Of a stretch of 64,000 nucleotides of DNA, positions 1-12,500 are shown piece by piece; the first letter of the stretch is position 1, and every line of letters starts with the position of its first letter. The notes beneath the pieces are model-generated. The model saw only the letters and a program-made list of their open reading frames with translations. It made no database searches and was not told the DNA's origin. Made by a program: the position numbers and the translations under genes. The stretch is taken from positions 35,637,187 to 35,701,186 of the forward strand of contig NC_088301.1 of NCBI RefSeq assembly GCF_032854445.1, read 5' to 3'. This DNA comes from Liolophura sinensis. Lineage: Eukaryota; Mollusca; Polyplacophora; Chitonida; Chitonidae.

Positions 1-372
1 TCGCATGAAATAACCTTTGATACGCTCTGTCTGTTCGTCTCTTCACCAGAGTTCAAACTGGATCACGTGGTCAAATATATCCAATAAAATATCTGTATTT
101 ATTACTTTCGTACAGTTCCTGTAGAGAACAATTACGGATTATTAAAAAATATTGAAATAATTTTCATGCTTGAATGTAAACTATTTGTCTCAAGATACGA
201 TTCTCTTGAAACTGAAGTATTCTCTGGGTTGGACCAATTAAAATCTTGCATTATTACTTGCTTGGTTTCTGCGGTACTATCAAACAGCGAAAATCCGCGA
301 ATTCATGCTGTTAAACTGAAGTGTGGTGGAAGTAGGGTTTAACCATTCAAAGACGCATTCATACGTTTTGAA
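1..372 (+). promoter_or_regulatory. 5' flank / 5' UTR of PSMB2
   Basis: This stretch precedes the PSMB2 start codon and must hold its 5' UTR and at least part of the promoter, unless the promoter lies before the window. A CACGTG E-box is visible near 66-71 and a CCAAT motif near 233-237. The start codon context at 370-376 (gaaATGG) is a good Kozak match. No TATA box is obvious and the transcription start cannot be placed from sequence alone. Confidence 0.4.
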
Positions 373-3300
373 ATGGAGTGCCTAATTGGTATCCAGGGAA
401 AGGACTTTGTTCTTGTCGCTTCTGACATGATTTCTGGCAGAAGTATCATGTCCATGAAACAAGGTAATGTTTTGTCATAGGTGGCGAAAACTGCACCCTG
501 TGTAATATGCATTGCTTTCATTTTTCATTTTTTAATGCACACAGTTATGCTTGTAACGTTTTTAAGAGCAGTAATTTAACACCATTTCTACATGATACAC
601 AGATCTAGTGTCTTGAAAGGTACCATAGTGAAAGTAGCGACCAAAGCTTCATATAGCCCTGGAGAGCTATGTTCGCCTTTTTTTATGATTGTTCAGTCGC
701 TTGCATTGTCATGGTGTGCTCTACCACAGTTCTAGAGCTAACCTTTACAGTCTGATTCTACCAAATTGGTATGCTTAAACCTGGTGGTAGGCGAGATCGC
801 ACTGAATTTTCTTACACGAATTTTTAGTAAATATTGTTTTGATGTGGGTAGACTACTCTAGGAAAACCTCCAAAAGAGGGGTTGCATGTGACCAGGGCTG
901 AAATTAAGCGGCGAACGCTCGTTTGGTTCGAGTATCCGTTAGCACTGCTGTAAATGAGGTGAACATACTCCCATTTGCCAACAGTAGTCAGGAAATGAAA
1001 GATTTGTAATGTAATATAATTTGACAGTTTCTGTAGTAAAAGTCATTGTAACTTTTGCTGTGTTTTTATTAACTGACAGCTTTGTTTACGCTCTCCGCCA
1101 CTTGTTTTATTCTGGGAAGGTCGTCTGGGAGATTATAACTCTCTACAATCTATGACTTGTACATTCCCTCACTAACCACTTTCATAATGCTCACGTGTTT
1201 TATTAGAAATGTATGAGTGTGCATTCTGTCGAACATTAAAGTTGAGTGAACCATTGACTGAGTGACTTTTTAATCCATTTCATTATCACAGTTACATTGA
1301 AAGTTCAATGTTGTTTGTTCTTAACATAACATGAGCATCCTGTGGGACACTCCAACAGAGAAGTTCAGTGAACTGGTGTGATATTTCACACACTGATAAT
1401 TTTAGGGCTGGTGATGTCATCACCTTGGTAGAACAATTGACAGGTAGCCATATTGGAGTTTTGTTAACAAAGGCTGCTATAGCTAAAGCGCTCCAATATG
1501 GCTTCAAACATTTGTTCCAGGCATAGAATTTGGTCGACGTTTTTCTAGAATAGATGTGCTGACCTCAAAGCAAAGTCAAGTATGGAGAAGGGAAACGTCA
1601 TACCAGAGTTTTGATGTTTATCTTTGGTTTTCTTTCTAACAGGGTAGGCCAATGACCAAACAATATGTGGGTTTTACTAAGTATACATGTAGGAACATTA
1701 AGAACATATCTTTGATAGAGAGTTCCATGCAAGTCAGTGCGATCTTGCCTACTGCCAGATTAAAGCATAGCGATGTGGACTGAAATAGTAAATAGTAAAT
1801 TTTCAGTCAATTCCCTAGCCTGTTCAGTTGTGCCTTTATAATGCTTAGGGTCTTAGACCACCATACCGTTAAAATCTTGAGCTGTCAATCTCCATATTTC
1901 ATCCACGTAGCTGAACATCCAAAAATGGCTGTAATTTACAACATCTTTATTTCACTCTCCATTCAACATTGTCATTTCAACTATTGGAGCATACATAGAC
2001 ATTTCTTTTTATACCATTCAAATACATTTCCTCCTACATCAGTTGGTGGGGGGGGGGGACCCATGGCTGAGGTTGTTAGTGTGCCAGCGTGGCATAATGA
2101 CCCAGGAACCTCTCCTCAATGGGGTCGCAGTGAGTTCAAGTCCAGCCCATACTGATTTCCTCTTCATCTGTACGTGGGAATGTCATCCAGCAACTTGTGG
2201 ATGGTCGTGTGTTTGGGCTCTGCCCGCTTTCCTCCCACCATAAAGCTGTCATCTAGCCAGATGTCGCTCCATATGAACCATCAGAATGGTGCTTTCAGTA
2301 TTTGGAAGGTAGGATGATGTTTGGGTAACAATTAAGAGTTTCCAGTGTTGCTAAGGCTGAATTACCCACCTTACCTTCTTGTTTCACCTACATTCAAGAA
2401 GTCATTCTCTCCTTATCCATAGTTCGTTTTTGACGGGCAAGTCCATTTTGAACAATATTTTGACAAAGGAAATCTTTGACACCTCTTCTCCGTTCACGCT
2501 TGAATTGTACTTGCCATTGCTTGCACACGGACTGCTTATGTCACGTTTTTTTTGGAATAGCTGTCGTCGTATAAGTGAAATATTCTTGAGTACGGAGTCA
2601 AACACCAATCAGATAATAAATTCATTGGTTAGTTTTACTGTATGGTGGTCTCTGTGGCATGTCTTCTAAACACATTAACCCCAAGCTGGTCTTTAGGATA
2701 ATTCTGAATGTACAAAGGTCTTAATTAAAAAATCTTGTCAGATGTTATCAACCTCATAAAAATGGTTTACAATTTTCAAGTGAAATAAGAAGTATAATTT
2801 TTGGTAGATGTAAGGATAAATTTTAGTATTACGTATGAAAGCATTAGTGTGTATTTATTTTATAAATTATTAGATTTATTTGTATTAATTAAAATTTTGG
2901 AAACCAGACACAACAATTTGACATTTTAATGTGGCTATGATGAAATGTGCAGATTTACCAGGCAAATAATGATATATTAAGAGGACAGGCCAATTTACTT
3001 GGCAGTCGTGCAGTTGAGAAGTGGGTAACAATAGGTTTGACGTGTGAGGCATGTGACAATCAGTAGACATCTACAGAGGTCAAGATATTCAAGCTGAGTG
3101 GGATGGTGACCTTGACACAAATTCTGGTCGTGCAGAATGATTTAAAGTTACGAAATCTATTTGATTTCATTGGAGACATTGCAAAGTAACACGAAAGTGA
3201 GTGAAATACAGCAAGCAATCATTTATGTGCCTGAAATTATTAATATTTGCATGATTCAAAGTCATCTTGTGATGGTCTGAGCTCCATTTGTGATCATTTT

Positions 3301-6300
3301 TATATTGGAATTTTAGTGAATGACCAAACGTTTTAAATGATGACTGAAAAAAATTTTTTTTTTTACTGAAAGCAAAGTTAAACTTCAGTGAAACAATTAA
3401 TCCAAGACAGTGATTTTTTCTTTTGTTTTTATTTTAGATTATGACAAGATGTTCAAACTCAATGATCACCTTTTGATGTTGGCAAGTGGTGAACCTGGAG
3501 ATACTGTACAGTTTGCAGAATACATTGGAAAAAACATTCAGCTATATAAAATGAGAAATGGTTAGTTTGCAAATAATAAGAAATTATAAGAACATAAAGA
3601 GGATAGAAAGAGGAACACATTTTAAATGTTTTTGAAAATATATTTCATTTTAATTGACAGTGATGCACTCTATAACTAAGTACATTTTCCACAGTACCAT
3701 TGTTTTCTGTTCCAATGTAACAGTTACTTTAACTAATATTTTGCATGCAGTTTGTTGAAGATTTAATTTTGGTTTGGTACTTTCAGGTTATGAGCTTTCA
3801 CCCCATGCTGCAGCTAATTTCACAAGGAAAAATCTGGCCGATTTTTTAAGGAGTCAGGCAAGTTTGTTAAATTCAATTTATATGGAGTAAGTCTGCCAAA
3901 GTGATAAAATTCTAAATCATTAAGAAAGGATGGGATAAAAGCTGTATTAAAGCTAACATCCACTCATATGGAAAGGTGTGGTTTCTTATGTTTTGCTTGG
4001 ATAGACAAATTGTTAAGCATGCGCTTAAGCCTAAAGCACACATACCCTAAATGACTTAAAAATTCAATCACAAAAGAGGATTTTTGAAAGCAAATAAATG
4101 TCATGAGATATTATTTCTGGTGCAAAAATTTACCTTCCAAACACTTCTCAAAGCACCATTCTAAAATTAATAGCTCCTAGAATATGGAAAAATGTGCAAC
4201 CTAGTCATGGACGAAATTTTAGGTCATGTAGGGCACATATGTATATGTTCATTCTTGCATCATGTTTTTGGTAAATGAAGTATACAAAACCTTGTGGTTT
4301 GGGTTTAGGGCATCACCTGGTTTGTGATGTAAGTGGAAGATCCATATCATTTTGTGGTAAAAATCAGTTAATTTTCATTTCATGTAGTGAAATGGATGTA
4401 TACAATGTATCTCCAACTATTATGTGTTTTTCTTTTTTGTGATTGTGTATTTCAGTAATTGCCAGGATACATGATGAGGGGTTGGTTTAGTCCCATCCTT
4501 TAATAGGAAATCTTTTATCACTTTGAGTATGACCTACTATCACCTCAGGTCCACTGTTCCAGGGGCCTTTGTGGCAAAACTCATTCAACAGCTCATAAAG
4601 GGCAGGTTAAGTGGGTCTTGCCTGAAATTCTTGTCTTCCATCAATAATGCAGGAACAACATGGTGTATGTTTGAAGGTGAAAACATGCACATCACATGAG
4701 AAAGTTTATTGTATATTAATTACTTGCCTAAAGTCAGTGGTTACTCAAGGCATCCCGGTTTACCCCAACAATAAGAGGTGATTGCTGTCATACACTGTAT
4801 ATTAGTAAATTTCTTGAGCACAGCATTCATAATCCCAGTGAAACAATGAATGAATCGCCATATGCCATAATGTGGTGACATAAATAAATGTGAAAGTGTA
4901 CAGTCCCCAAGATGGAAGCATGGTTAAGTCAAAAGCCTGTAAAATTGGTGCTCGTGGTACTTCTTTCTTGACACTCTCAACAGGGAGATTGTACCGAGTC
5001 AGTGAAGTGTTGATATACTGCAACTCAGACAGAGCCAAAATGAAGCGTCAGCCACCACACTGATAGGGAGATATTATAATTTTGCAGCTTGTGTTCATAT
5101 TGCATGTATTTAGTGTTGCTTGCTTTAGGTTCGTGAAACTACCAGTATTGGGCATCATTGATCCTCCTGCTGTATTGATAAACAAAGGACTGCGTATTTT
5201 TTTGTGAAGTGTAATGGGTGAATTAAAGTCATATTTGTTTAATTTTTAGACTCCATACATGGTTAATCTCCTGTTGGCTGGTTATGACAAAGGTGATGGG
5301 CCTTCTCTGTATTATATGGATTATTTGGCATCTCTGAACAAAATCCCATATGCTGTCCATGGTTATGGTGGATTCTTCACCCTGTCCATCATGGACCGGC
5401 ATTACAAGGAAGGTAAGTTAGTTGTGAGCATAGTTGTTTTCTTGGCTGTTCTGTACCTTATTTTTATCATTTTATGAATTGGAGGTTATCACTGCCTGAA
5501 GATTCCCATTTAGTCTAGTGGTAGAAACATGGACTCAAATCCATAGCTGGTATTAGATCCCCTTCACATTGGTTGGCAGACATACACAGTTGTATTGAAA
5601 GAATAAGTGAGCAAGCATACGGGCACTGCCGTGCTGGGAGGAATGATTCAAAGAAGGGAACCCATCTTTCACGGGAGCTCTAGATTGAAATAGACAGGTC
5701 TGCAGAGATTCTTAGATCTACATTTGACTTCCATGTTATTTTTGCATGTAATAAATAATGTAGGTGCATAACCTACCCCTTCCAAATTCATGCATCCTCA
5801 AAAAATCTGGTTAGATAGTTAATTAAAGAGCAGAAAGTAATTTTCTCCTTTCTGCTTGGGTATTTATGATCTATTAATGCTTAGCACTATCTGCTAACTG
5901 CACATCATGCACCATTGAATACAATGTTACAATCTTATAATTGTTATAATGTATGTTTTCACCTTAACCAGCAGCATAATATAATTTTGTGACATTTTGA
6001 ATTAACAGTACACAAGAATTGTTGTGATGCAGTCATGTATTTGTTGTAGTTACATTTTAATGTTAAAGAGAAGAGTTCTGATAACCTTTGCATGCTAAAC
6101 TACATGAAAGTCGTGTGAAGTATTTATCTAAACTAGGGTAAACTGGTGTGAAATAATGCTGAGCACAAAACATTCTCAATTTTAGATTTATCAAAGGAGG
6201 AAGCGATGAAACTCCTACAAATGTGTATTACAGAGGTAAGCTTTTCAGACCAAATTGAATTTTACTTCTGCTTGATGTGCCTGTATCTTTAATACATAAT

Positions 6301-7198
6301 ATGTTTAGAATAACTTATTGTTTTGTTCACTGGAACACAAGAAGTATCTTTTTCTCCCTATTGACATTGTATAAAATAGTGAAAGTCTCCTGACTGAAGA
6401 ATAAAAAAAAAACATGTTTGTTGAAGTCCAGTATGCGTATGTCCCAGTGTAAAATGATATCGCCAGTTTAAGTCCTGGTAGGGCTACTTGCTTATCTTTT
6501 AACATGACAGTGTTGGAGTTTAACTGAAAGGACCAACAGGTGATGATTATGTCACACCCTGAGCATCAGCGACATCCAATATCAGAGAAAACAACCTTGA
6601 ACAAAATTTTATGGGTGGTATATTAAAAAGTACTGCATGTATTGAGCTGGGATTTTACACACATGTAGAGCACAGTAACATAAGGATGATGTTCCATGAT
6701 TGATTCACTGTGTGCATATTAATTACCGTAAATTACCGAGATTCACAACTTCATTACTTTACTTATTTAGCTAAAGTTTGACATTCATGTGTCTCCTAGA
6801 GGTCACTTTGGTAGCCTTGCTACCAGATCTAAGTTTATATCTCTTGTACCACCCCATATTAAAATAGGCAGATTTATCATACCATGCTGTAAAGCAACAT
6901 TAGTTTGCAAAGGGACGTCACAATGTCATATCTTGAAACTTACATATTGTCTTCCACCTATGTGCTGTTCAGGTCACTACAGCACAGGAGAAATCAGTTA
7001 CATCGGTCAGTGATTTATTCCAGAAATTTGTATAAGTGAAAATTTGTTGAGTATGGCATTAGTAAGTAAATTAAATGGTCCTTTTTTTGCCATTTTCAGA
7101 TAAGCCGAAGATTCATCGTCAATCTACCTAGTTTCAAAGTGAGGCTGGTGGACAAGGACGGTGTCCATGACTTGTCGTCCATGTCACCAACTGTGTAG
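373..7198 (+). CDS. PSMB2: Proteasome 20S subunit beta type-2 (beta-4), six exons
   Basis: Coding exons: 373-463, 3438-3560, 3787-3857, 5250-5412, 6186-6235 and 7100-7198 (TAG stop). They sum to 597 bases, giving 198 aa, against about 201 aa in vertebrates. The family match is seen directly: the N-terminus [18 protein letters not shown], then [73 protein letters not shown] and a C-terminal [19 protein letters not shown]. The protein is one of the seven beta subunits of the 20S core particle in cytosol and nucleus. Beta-4 is a structural subunit without the N-terminal catalytic threonine, and accordingly this protein starts MECLIGIQG with no propeptide. The start is chosen for homology and Kozak context. 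All introns are GT-AG except intron 3 (3858-5249), which begins CAG|GCAAGT. Convergent with CIMIP2C. The identity is secure; UTR limits are not known. Confidence 0.96.
2045..2260 (+). mobile_element. tRNA-derived SINE, head and body (3' tail missing)
   Basis: After a run of G the sequence has a Pol III box A-like stretch (tggctgaggttgttag, from 2064) and a box B-like stretch (agttcaagtcc, 2133-2143). A body follows that ends in ctctgcccgctttcctcccaccata. The body aligns by eye with the minus-strand element at 18868-19105 and the partial copies near 7.7 and 8.6 kb. The usual AT-rich 3' tail is absent here; a separate tail lies about 300 bp further on. The mollusc SINE family cannot be named without a repeat library. 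Confidence 0.7.
2562..2628 (+). mobile_element. SINE 3' tail fragment
   Basis: The sequence tgtcgtcgtataagtgaaat, then attcttgagtac, caaacaccaatcagataata matches the 3' tail of the dispersed SINE seen at 7.8, 8.5 and 8.7 kb. No head or body is attached, so this is either a 5'-truncated insertion or the displaced end of the copy at 2045. Confidence 0.65.
3858..5249 (+). other. PSMB2 intron 3 (GC-AG intron)
   Basis: Exon 3 ends ...AGGAGTCAG at 3857 and the intron begins GCAAGT at 3858; the acceptor is aatttttag ending at 5249. Family alignment (LRSQ|TPYMVN) fixes this junction and no GT donor nearby keeps the frame. The CAG|GCAAGT context matches the usual strong consensus that compensates in GC-AG introns. 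No other feature is visible inside the 1.39 kb. Confidence 0.85.
5413..7099 (+). other. PSMB2 introns 4 and 5, with the small exon 5 between
   Basis: Intron 4 runs 5413-6185 (gtaagt...tttag) and intron 5 runs 6236-7099 (gtaagc...ttttcag); exon 5 (6186-6235, 50 bases) encodes [17 protein letters not shown]. Near 5503-5555 intron 4 has a degenerate tRNA-like stretch (ttagtctagtggtagaa followed by gactcaaatcc). It resembles Pol III box A and box B set too close together, so it is probably a decayed SINE head. Intron 5 shows nothing recognisable. Confidence 0.7.
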
Positions 7199-7724
7199 TC
7201 ACTATTGTCCATCTATTTATGCTCCTGTTAATATGAATGAAGATGGCTTGTGCTCATCTCTAGAACTTGGTGTAAGGCTCCATTTGTAAAAACAAACCAC
7301 AATGAAAATGAGAAAGATAGTGTTTGAGATGTTGAGAACAAGGTAACAGGAATGGATCTGCACTTTGACAGTGTTAAGTGTTAAAGGTTGTGCAGTATCT
7401 TGATGTGATTTTGTCGGACAAGACACTTGAATCAGAGCGAACACTGGGAGTACTTCAAACAGCCATTGAAATACCTATTCATAACAGTTTTGCAGTTCTT
7501 ATTCAGACTGGGAAATGTTTATATACATGATGGACGGACATGTGCATTCTTAAGACATGTTCATCATATTTTATTAAAATGCAAACATATAATACCTGTT
7601 TTTTTGTTAAATCGTTTTGAACAAGACTGTATTTAGAAATACAGTCCTGTCTTGTCATTTCATAGCCTTGTATAGTATGAAGAATTGGATGTGTTCATGA
7701 GACCGATTTATAGGTGTGGTTCTT

Positions 7725-7897
7725 CTTCCCTCTCCAGCCATAGATGGGAAGGTCTGTCAGCAACCTGTGGATGGTTTGGGGATTCCACCGGACTCTGCCT
7801 TGTTTCATCCCACCATAACACTGGCCACTGTCATATAAGTGAAATATTCTTGAGTACAGCATAAAACACCAGTGAAGTTAATAAATAAATCAGTCTT
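7725..7897 (+). mobile_element. SINE, 5'-truncated copy
   Basis: Contains the body (ggtctgtcagcaacctgtgg, ccggactctgccttgtttc, atcccaccataac) followed by the tail (tcatataagtgaaatattc, ttgagtacagcataaaacac) and ending in an aataaataaat run. The head with the Pol III boxes is missing. Same orientation and family as the pieces at 8522 and 8600. Confidence 0.75.
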
Positions 7898-8521
7898 CCC
7901 TTGTAATAACTTTTGAATGATTTTGAATGACTTGAAAGTCAATTTCAGATATACGAATGAAAAAAAAAAAAAAAAAAGGAAGAAAAATAATTGAAACACT
8001 ATTCGCAACAAATCAAGTTACCTGGTAGTTGCTTGGGTCATGTTCATTCACAATCTGTAGCTGTGAGAGTAGGTGTCAAACATCAGCTTAATTTAAGGCA
8101 AACCAATTTTAAGTATTTTATTTGAGTAGTATAGTGTGTATTACTTAATATCTGTGACAGGATTGTTTTAGAAGGAGAAAACCATGCAGAGCGCTGTGGA
8201 AACCAGTGCTCATCATCTGTCACTAGGTACTCAACCCACGGCAAATTAAGCCTCCAGGAACTAGATTCAAACGCACCACAGTCTTATCCATCAGAGTAGT
8301 TTCTCTGCTATCTGCATGTAACTGGTCAATTACCCTCCGTTCTGCCGTCTGCGACAAAACTGTTTTATCTCACAGCTGATACAGACTTTGGCTTCATAAT
8401 TCCAAAAGGATTTTTTCTCTTAACCTTACAAATGATGTGGTAACGCAAAAGGCTGTTGTAACATAATGTTGTGATAGGACCCAAAATACACTAGTCATTA
8501 TGTTATTACTTATAAAACCTG

Positions 8522-8588
8522 TTGCGGTTGTATAAGTGAAATATTCTTGAGTACAGCGTAAAACACCAATCAAATAAATAAATAAACA
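8522..8588 (+). mobile_element. SINE 3' tail fragment
   Basis: Only the tail is present: ttgtataagtgaaatattc, ttgagtacagcgtaaaacac, then caatcaaataaataaataaa. It directly precedes another partial copy of the same family at 8600, so the two may be nested or independent insertions at one site. Confidence 0.7.
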
Positions 8589-8599
8589 TTACATACATT

Positions 8600-8745
8600 A
8601 CAAGGTCTGTCAGCAACCTGTGTACAGTTGTGGGTTTTCACCGGGCTCTGCCCGGTTTCCTCCCACCATAATGCTGGTCGCCGTCGTATAAGGGAAATAT
8701 TCTTGAGTGTCGTAAAACACCAATCAAATAAATTGCATAAAAGAT
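8600..8745 (+). mobile_element. SINE, 5'-truncated copy
   Basis: Body (aaggtctgtcagcaacctgt, caccgggctctgcccggttt, cctcccaccataatgctgg) plus tail (cgtcgtataagggaaatatt, cttgagtgtcgtaaaacacc), ending in aatcaaataaat. A few bases of the tail are deleted compared with the copy at 8522. The tRNA-like head is missing. Confidence 0.75.
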
Positions 8746-9520
8746 CAAACTAAGAGTCGTTAAGTCAGTAGCAAGGCATGAACAACCTTTTGTTTCTTAT
8801 AAAATTTTGTACAACTTTAAAGCTCTTACACATGTGAACTGCAATCATGGTTGTTTGACAAGGGAAATATTTATGTGGGAAGTGTGTACATCAGTCTGTT
8901 GGCAACAGCCAATGCAAATAAAAACAATGAAAAACAAAACAAGTCACTCGAAGATAGTATTATTTTATTTAGAATGAATAATGAAATACTTGCCTTGTAA
9001 ATGTAAAGAAGGCAGAAAGGTTCTATTTGTCCCATTACAATAAGTTATTATAATAATTTATGTAGATAAATAAAAAATGATTCCCAAAATATCAATGGAG
9101 GCAAAGGCTACAGACATACCTCCCTCACAAGAGCAAAAAGCGAAAATCTGGGGAGGGAAGAGTGTGTTGAACTTTTATATTATTCATACAGGATTCCAGC
9201 CGACAAAATGGTTAATCTGGTACATTTGTCCACAGTATTTTGACAGGGGTAATCCAAAATAAACTAAAGAAAAACATAGCTTTGCAAATACTGGTACAAC
9301 TTTGTAAAAACGGGCACTGCCTTAATTTTTTTTTTTTTTTCTTCAGGGACTCCTGCTGTAAATTCACAAACATGTCATAAAGGGTATACCATTTCCAAAC
9401 AATAACAAAAGATTTGCAAGTCAGAAAATGTGCTGAAAGGTTTTGGCATGTATCAGAATATTCCTAGTACATGTTTTTTGCTGCAAAAATAGATCCTAAT
9501 AACTATGTAAAGAAATCGTA

Positions 9521-12500
9521 TTATCTCTCTTCAAAATAGACATCTCTCATGCCTCTGTCGCGCACACTGCGCTTTGGGAGGATCTGCTTTAGGATTGGTT
9601 TTCTGAGGGAGAGCCTGTTTTCTGGGCGCTGATCAGCCTGCTGGTCATGTGTGTACCGCGTTGACAGAATCATGCTGAAATTGAGACATAGAAGTCACAT
9701 TTTATAATGTGATGGACCCAAGTATATTTTTTTTCTCTTAAAATTGCTGAGTGAAGATGTATTTTCTGTTGTGTGCAATTAATTACATCTGGCTGAATAA
9801 TGACTTCTGCAGTGCAAGCCAATACAAATGAAATATTTCTGCCCTTGCCAGTGCCTTAATTTCCAGATGTCTTCACTTCTGTCAACCACTGTCACTGATG
9901 AACAATGGATGAAAAATTGAACCCTATCACCTGCAAAGTGTAACACTTTGGCAAATTTTTACTTTCAGCAAAGCTACATTGAGAACTGCTTTAGGACACT
10001 CCAGATATTCAGTGAATACCTCTGGCACATGAAGGAGAAGATAGGGTCAAGTCTGTGTATGTTTACTGTAAAGACAATATTAAACAATATCTTCCTCAGT
10101 CCAAATTTCAGTTGTCAACCTGTTGTGGGATGTTGTTCATTTTGTCTCTGAAACAACTTGTGATTTCTTGAAGGGGTAAATGTATATGCTTAAACCAAGT
10201 GAACAGTGTCCCTTAATCAAAGTTTAAAAAAAAATGCACCAAATAACATCAGTTTTGTATTATTGTTTTAGCTGCCCGAACAAAATGTAGGGTAAGAATA
10301 TATGTATTAGTAATCCAATTAGCAAACAATATTGTTCTGCACTCTTATGTTAACATTGTGATATTATAACACAAATACAAACATGACAGCAAGCAGACTT
10401 CAGTATTGAAACCTTTTACTGCTGCTTTAGCTGCATCTTTGAGGTCGTAGACTGATATACCTGTACCTGACTGCGATAGTTCCACTACCAACCATCTGCC
10501 GATAAACCACTGTCATATTGGTGAAATTTTATTGATCAGGTGCAAGATCAATTCAATAAAGAATAGAGTTTCAGTAGCCTGCTGTGGTGACGTCAACAAT
10601 AATAACTGTCAAAAGAATTTAGTGCCTGAATTGGGGGCGCTAAGCTGGTCCAGCTTCCCCTTTGTGTTCACTGCTGTCAATTTGACTATTTCCAACCACT
10701 GATAAAAAATATGCGTAAAATACAAGGATTTATAGAAGAAATATATTGCGCCATTTTCTTTAAAACCATACTTGTCATTTACAGAACCTTTCATGTATCC
10801 TATAAACTCATTTTAGAGGAAATGTTGGCTAATAAGCAACTCCATGTCTTGAAAATTCTGGACAGGGATTAAATCCTGTTGTCATCATGAAAAATTGCTG
10901 AATTTAATGCTATCATAATACATGTGCTATATACGCTACATAAAAGGGATGGCCGAAATCTCCATCAGTTTTCAAATGCCAGATTTACTACAAATTCTTA
11001 CCTTTGTACTGAACAGATGATCCCGATGAGTGCTGAATAGTACATGTTGACATCAGAGGCAAACTCAATATAACACCTTCAGACTTATTTGAATCTTAAC
11101 GGGTTTAATTTGAGGAGTATAGGAAATTTACTAAGTCAACTTTATGGTCAGCCGAGGCTTACAAGTAGTTCAGATGATTACATACTGTATATGTGAATTC
11201 AACAACAGATTTCATATTAATGTTTAACTTTGTTTCAATTATATTTTTAACCTTTTAATATTCAAAAGTATGGGTGTACTTGCCGAGGCTTACAAGTAGT
11301 TCAGATGATTACTGTATAGGTGAATTCAACAACAGATTTCATATCAATGTTTAACTTTGTTTTCAATTATTTTTTAACCATTTAATTTTCAAAAGTATGG
11401 GTGTACTTGAAAATATATTGCAGCAGAAGCAGGAAACAGAAAAGAAAAAGTTTTATAAGAAAATAAGAACTGAACAACTAAACATGGAAATGGCAACAGC
11501 ATGCTTTTAAGAAGTGTTTACCAAGTAATAAGATACATGTAGCATACAATGATTTCATGAAAGCAGTCTATATGTATGTAAAAATTAAGAATGTTAATCT
11601 ACATTCACTACCATGGGGTGAGCATGACCTACATGAAATATTATACAGTTATACGGTTGACCTACCTCAAGTATTGATAAGTTAAATCATGGTGCATTCC
11701 GACGAGCTTGTCTAGAATTTGTTAACACATGGCATGTTCACTTTTGTAAGCCCATTTAGTTGTCAAATACATGTACTTCTAATACATGTAGTTAGCTATA
11801 TACCTCTCATGCATTTGTTTGACAGATCATTAACAAGTTGTTATAACTTATGTCTTACTGGTCTCTGCTCTACTACTAACAGCTATTCATGTTGCTCACT
11901 AACTATGATGACAGACTGTTTATAACGCTGCATTTAGTGAAGTACTAGATCCATGATATCTTGATTTGGTTAGGAAATTCATCCCAGCTGTCATGCTCTA
12001 GGATTCTTGGAAATCTTATTCATTTATTTTTGTGTGCTCTTTATTATATTTACCAATAACGTTGGCCTGAAACATGGATACAGACCAATTTTTTTTTTAC
12101 TAACAGCTATTCATGTTGCTCACTAACTATGATGACAGACTGTTTATAACGCTGCATTTAGTGAAGTACTAGATCCATGATATCTTGATCTGGTTAGGAA
12201 ATTCATCCAAGCTGTCATGCTCTAGGATTCTTGGAAATCTTATTCATTTATTTTTGTGTGCTCTTTATTATATTTACCAGTAACATTGGCCTGAAACATG
12301 GATACAGACCAATTTTTTTTTTTTACTGCTCACTAATGAGCACAGGTCTGGGAATCTGAACTCTTACCATGCATTGCTTCTCACCTTGAATATGTTATAT
12401 GTTCAAAATATTGAATTCCCATGTACTCTTCTGCCCAGATAATTAAATAATAAGCATTGTTGGTAAGCCTTGAAGTTTGGCCAGTAGAATATACACTGAT

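Larger units (their letters stand above)
464..3437 (+). other. PSMB2 intron 1
   Basis: This 2.97 kb intron has donor gtaatg at 464 and acceptor tattttag ending at 3437, and it splits an aspartate codon (G|AT). It contains a SINE body near 2045-2255 and a detached SINE tail near 2562-2625, listed separately. Nothing else in it is recognisable; the ORFs inside it are short and partly SINE-derived. Confidence 0.85.
7199..9520. other. Convergent 3' flanks of PSMB2 (+) and CIMIP2C (-)
   Basis: Both genes end toward this 2.3 kb interval, so it holds their 3' UTRs. An ATTAAA at 7573-7578 is a candidate PSMB2 polyadenylation signal. A minus-strand AATAAA (plus-strand tttatt, 8964-8969) is a candidate for CIMIP2C. 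The middle is occupied by three SINE pieces. No coding exon is seen; the ORFs here are short and match nothing I know. Confidence 0.5.

Noticed and set aside
1841-2155. 104-codon plus-strand ORF in PSMB2 intron 1
   Set aside because: Its second half is SINE sequence and its first half has no homology; it lies inside a well-defined intron.
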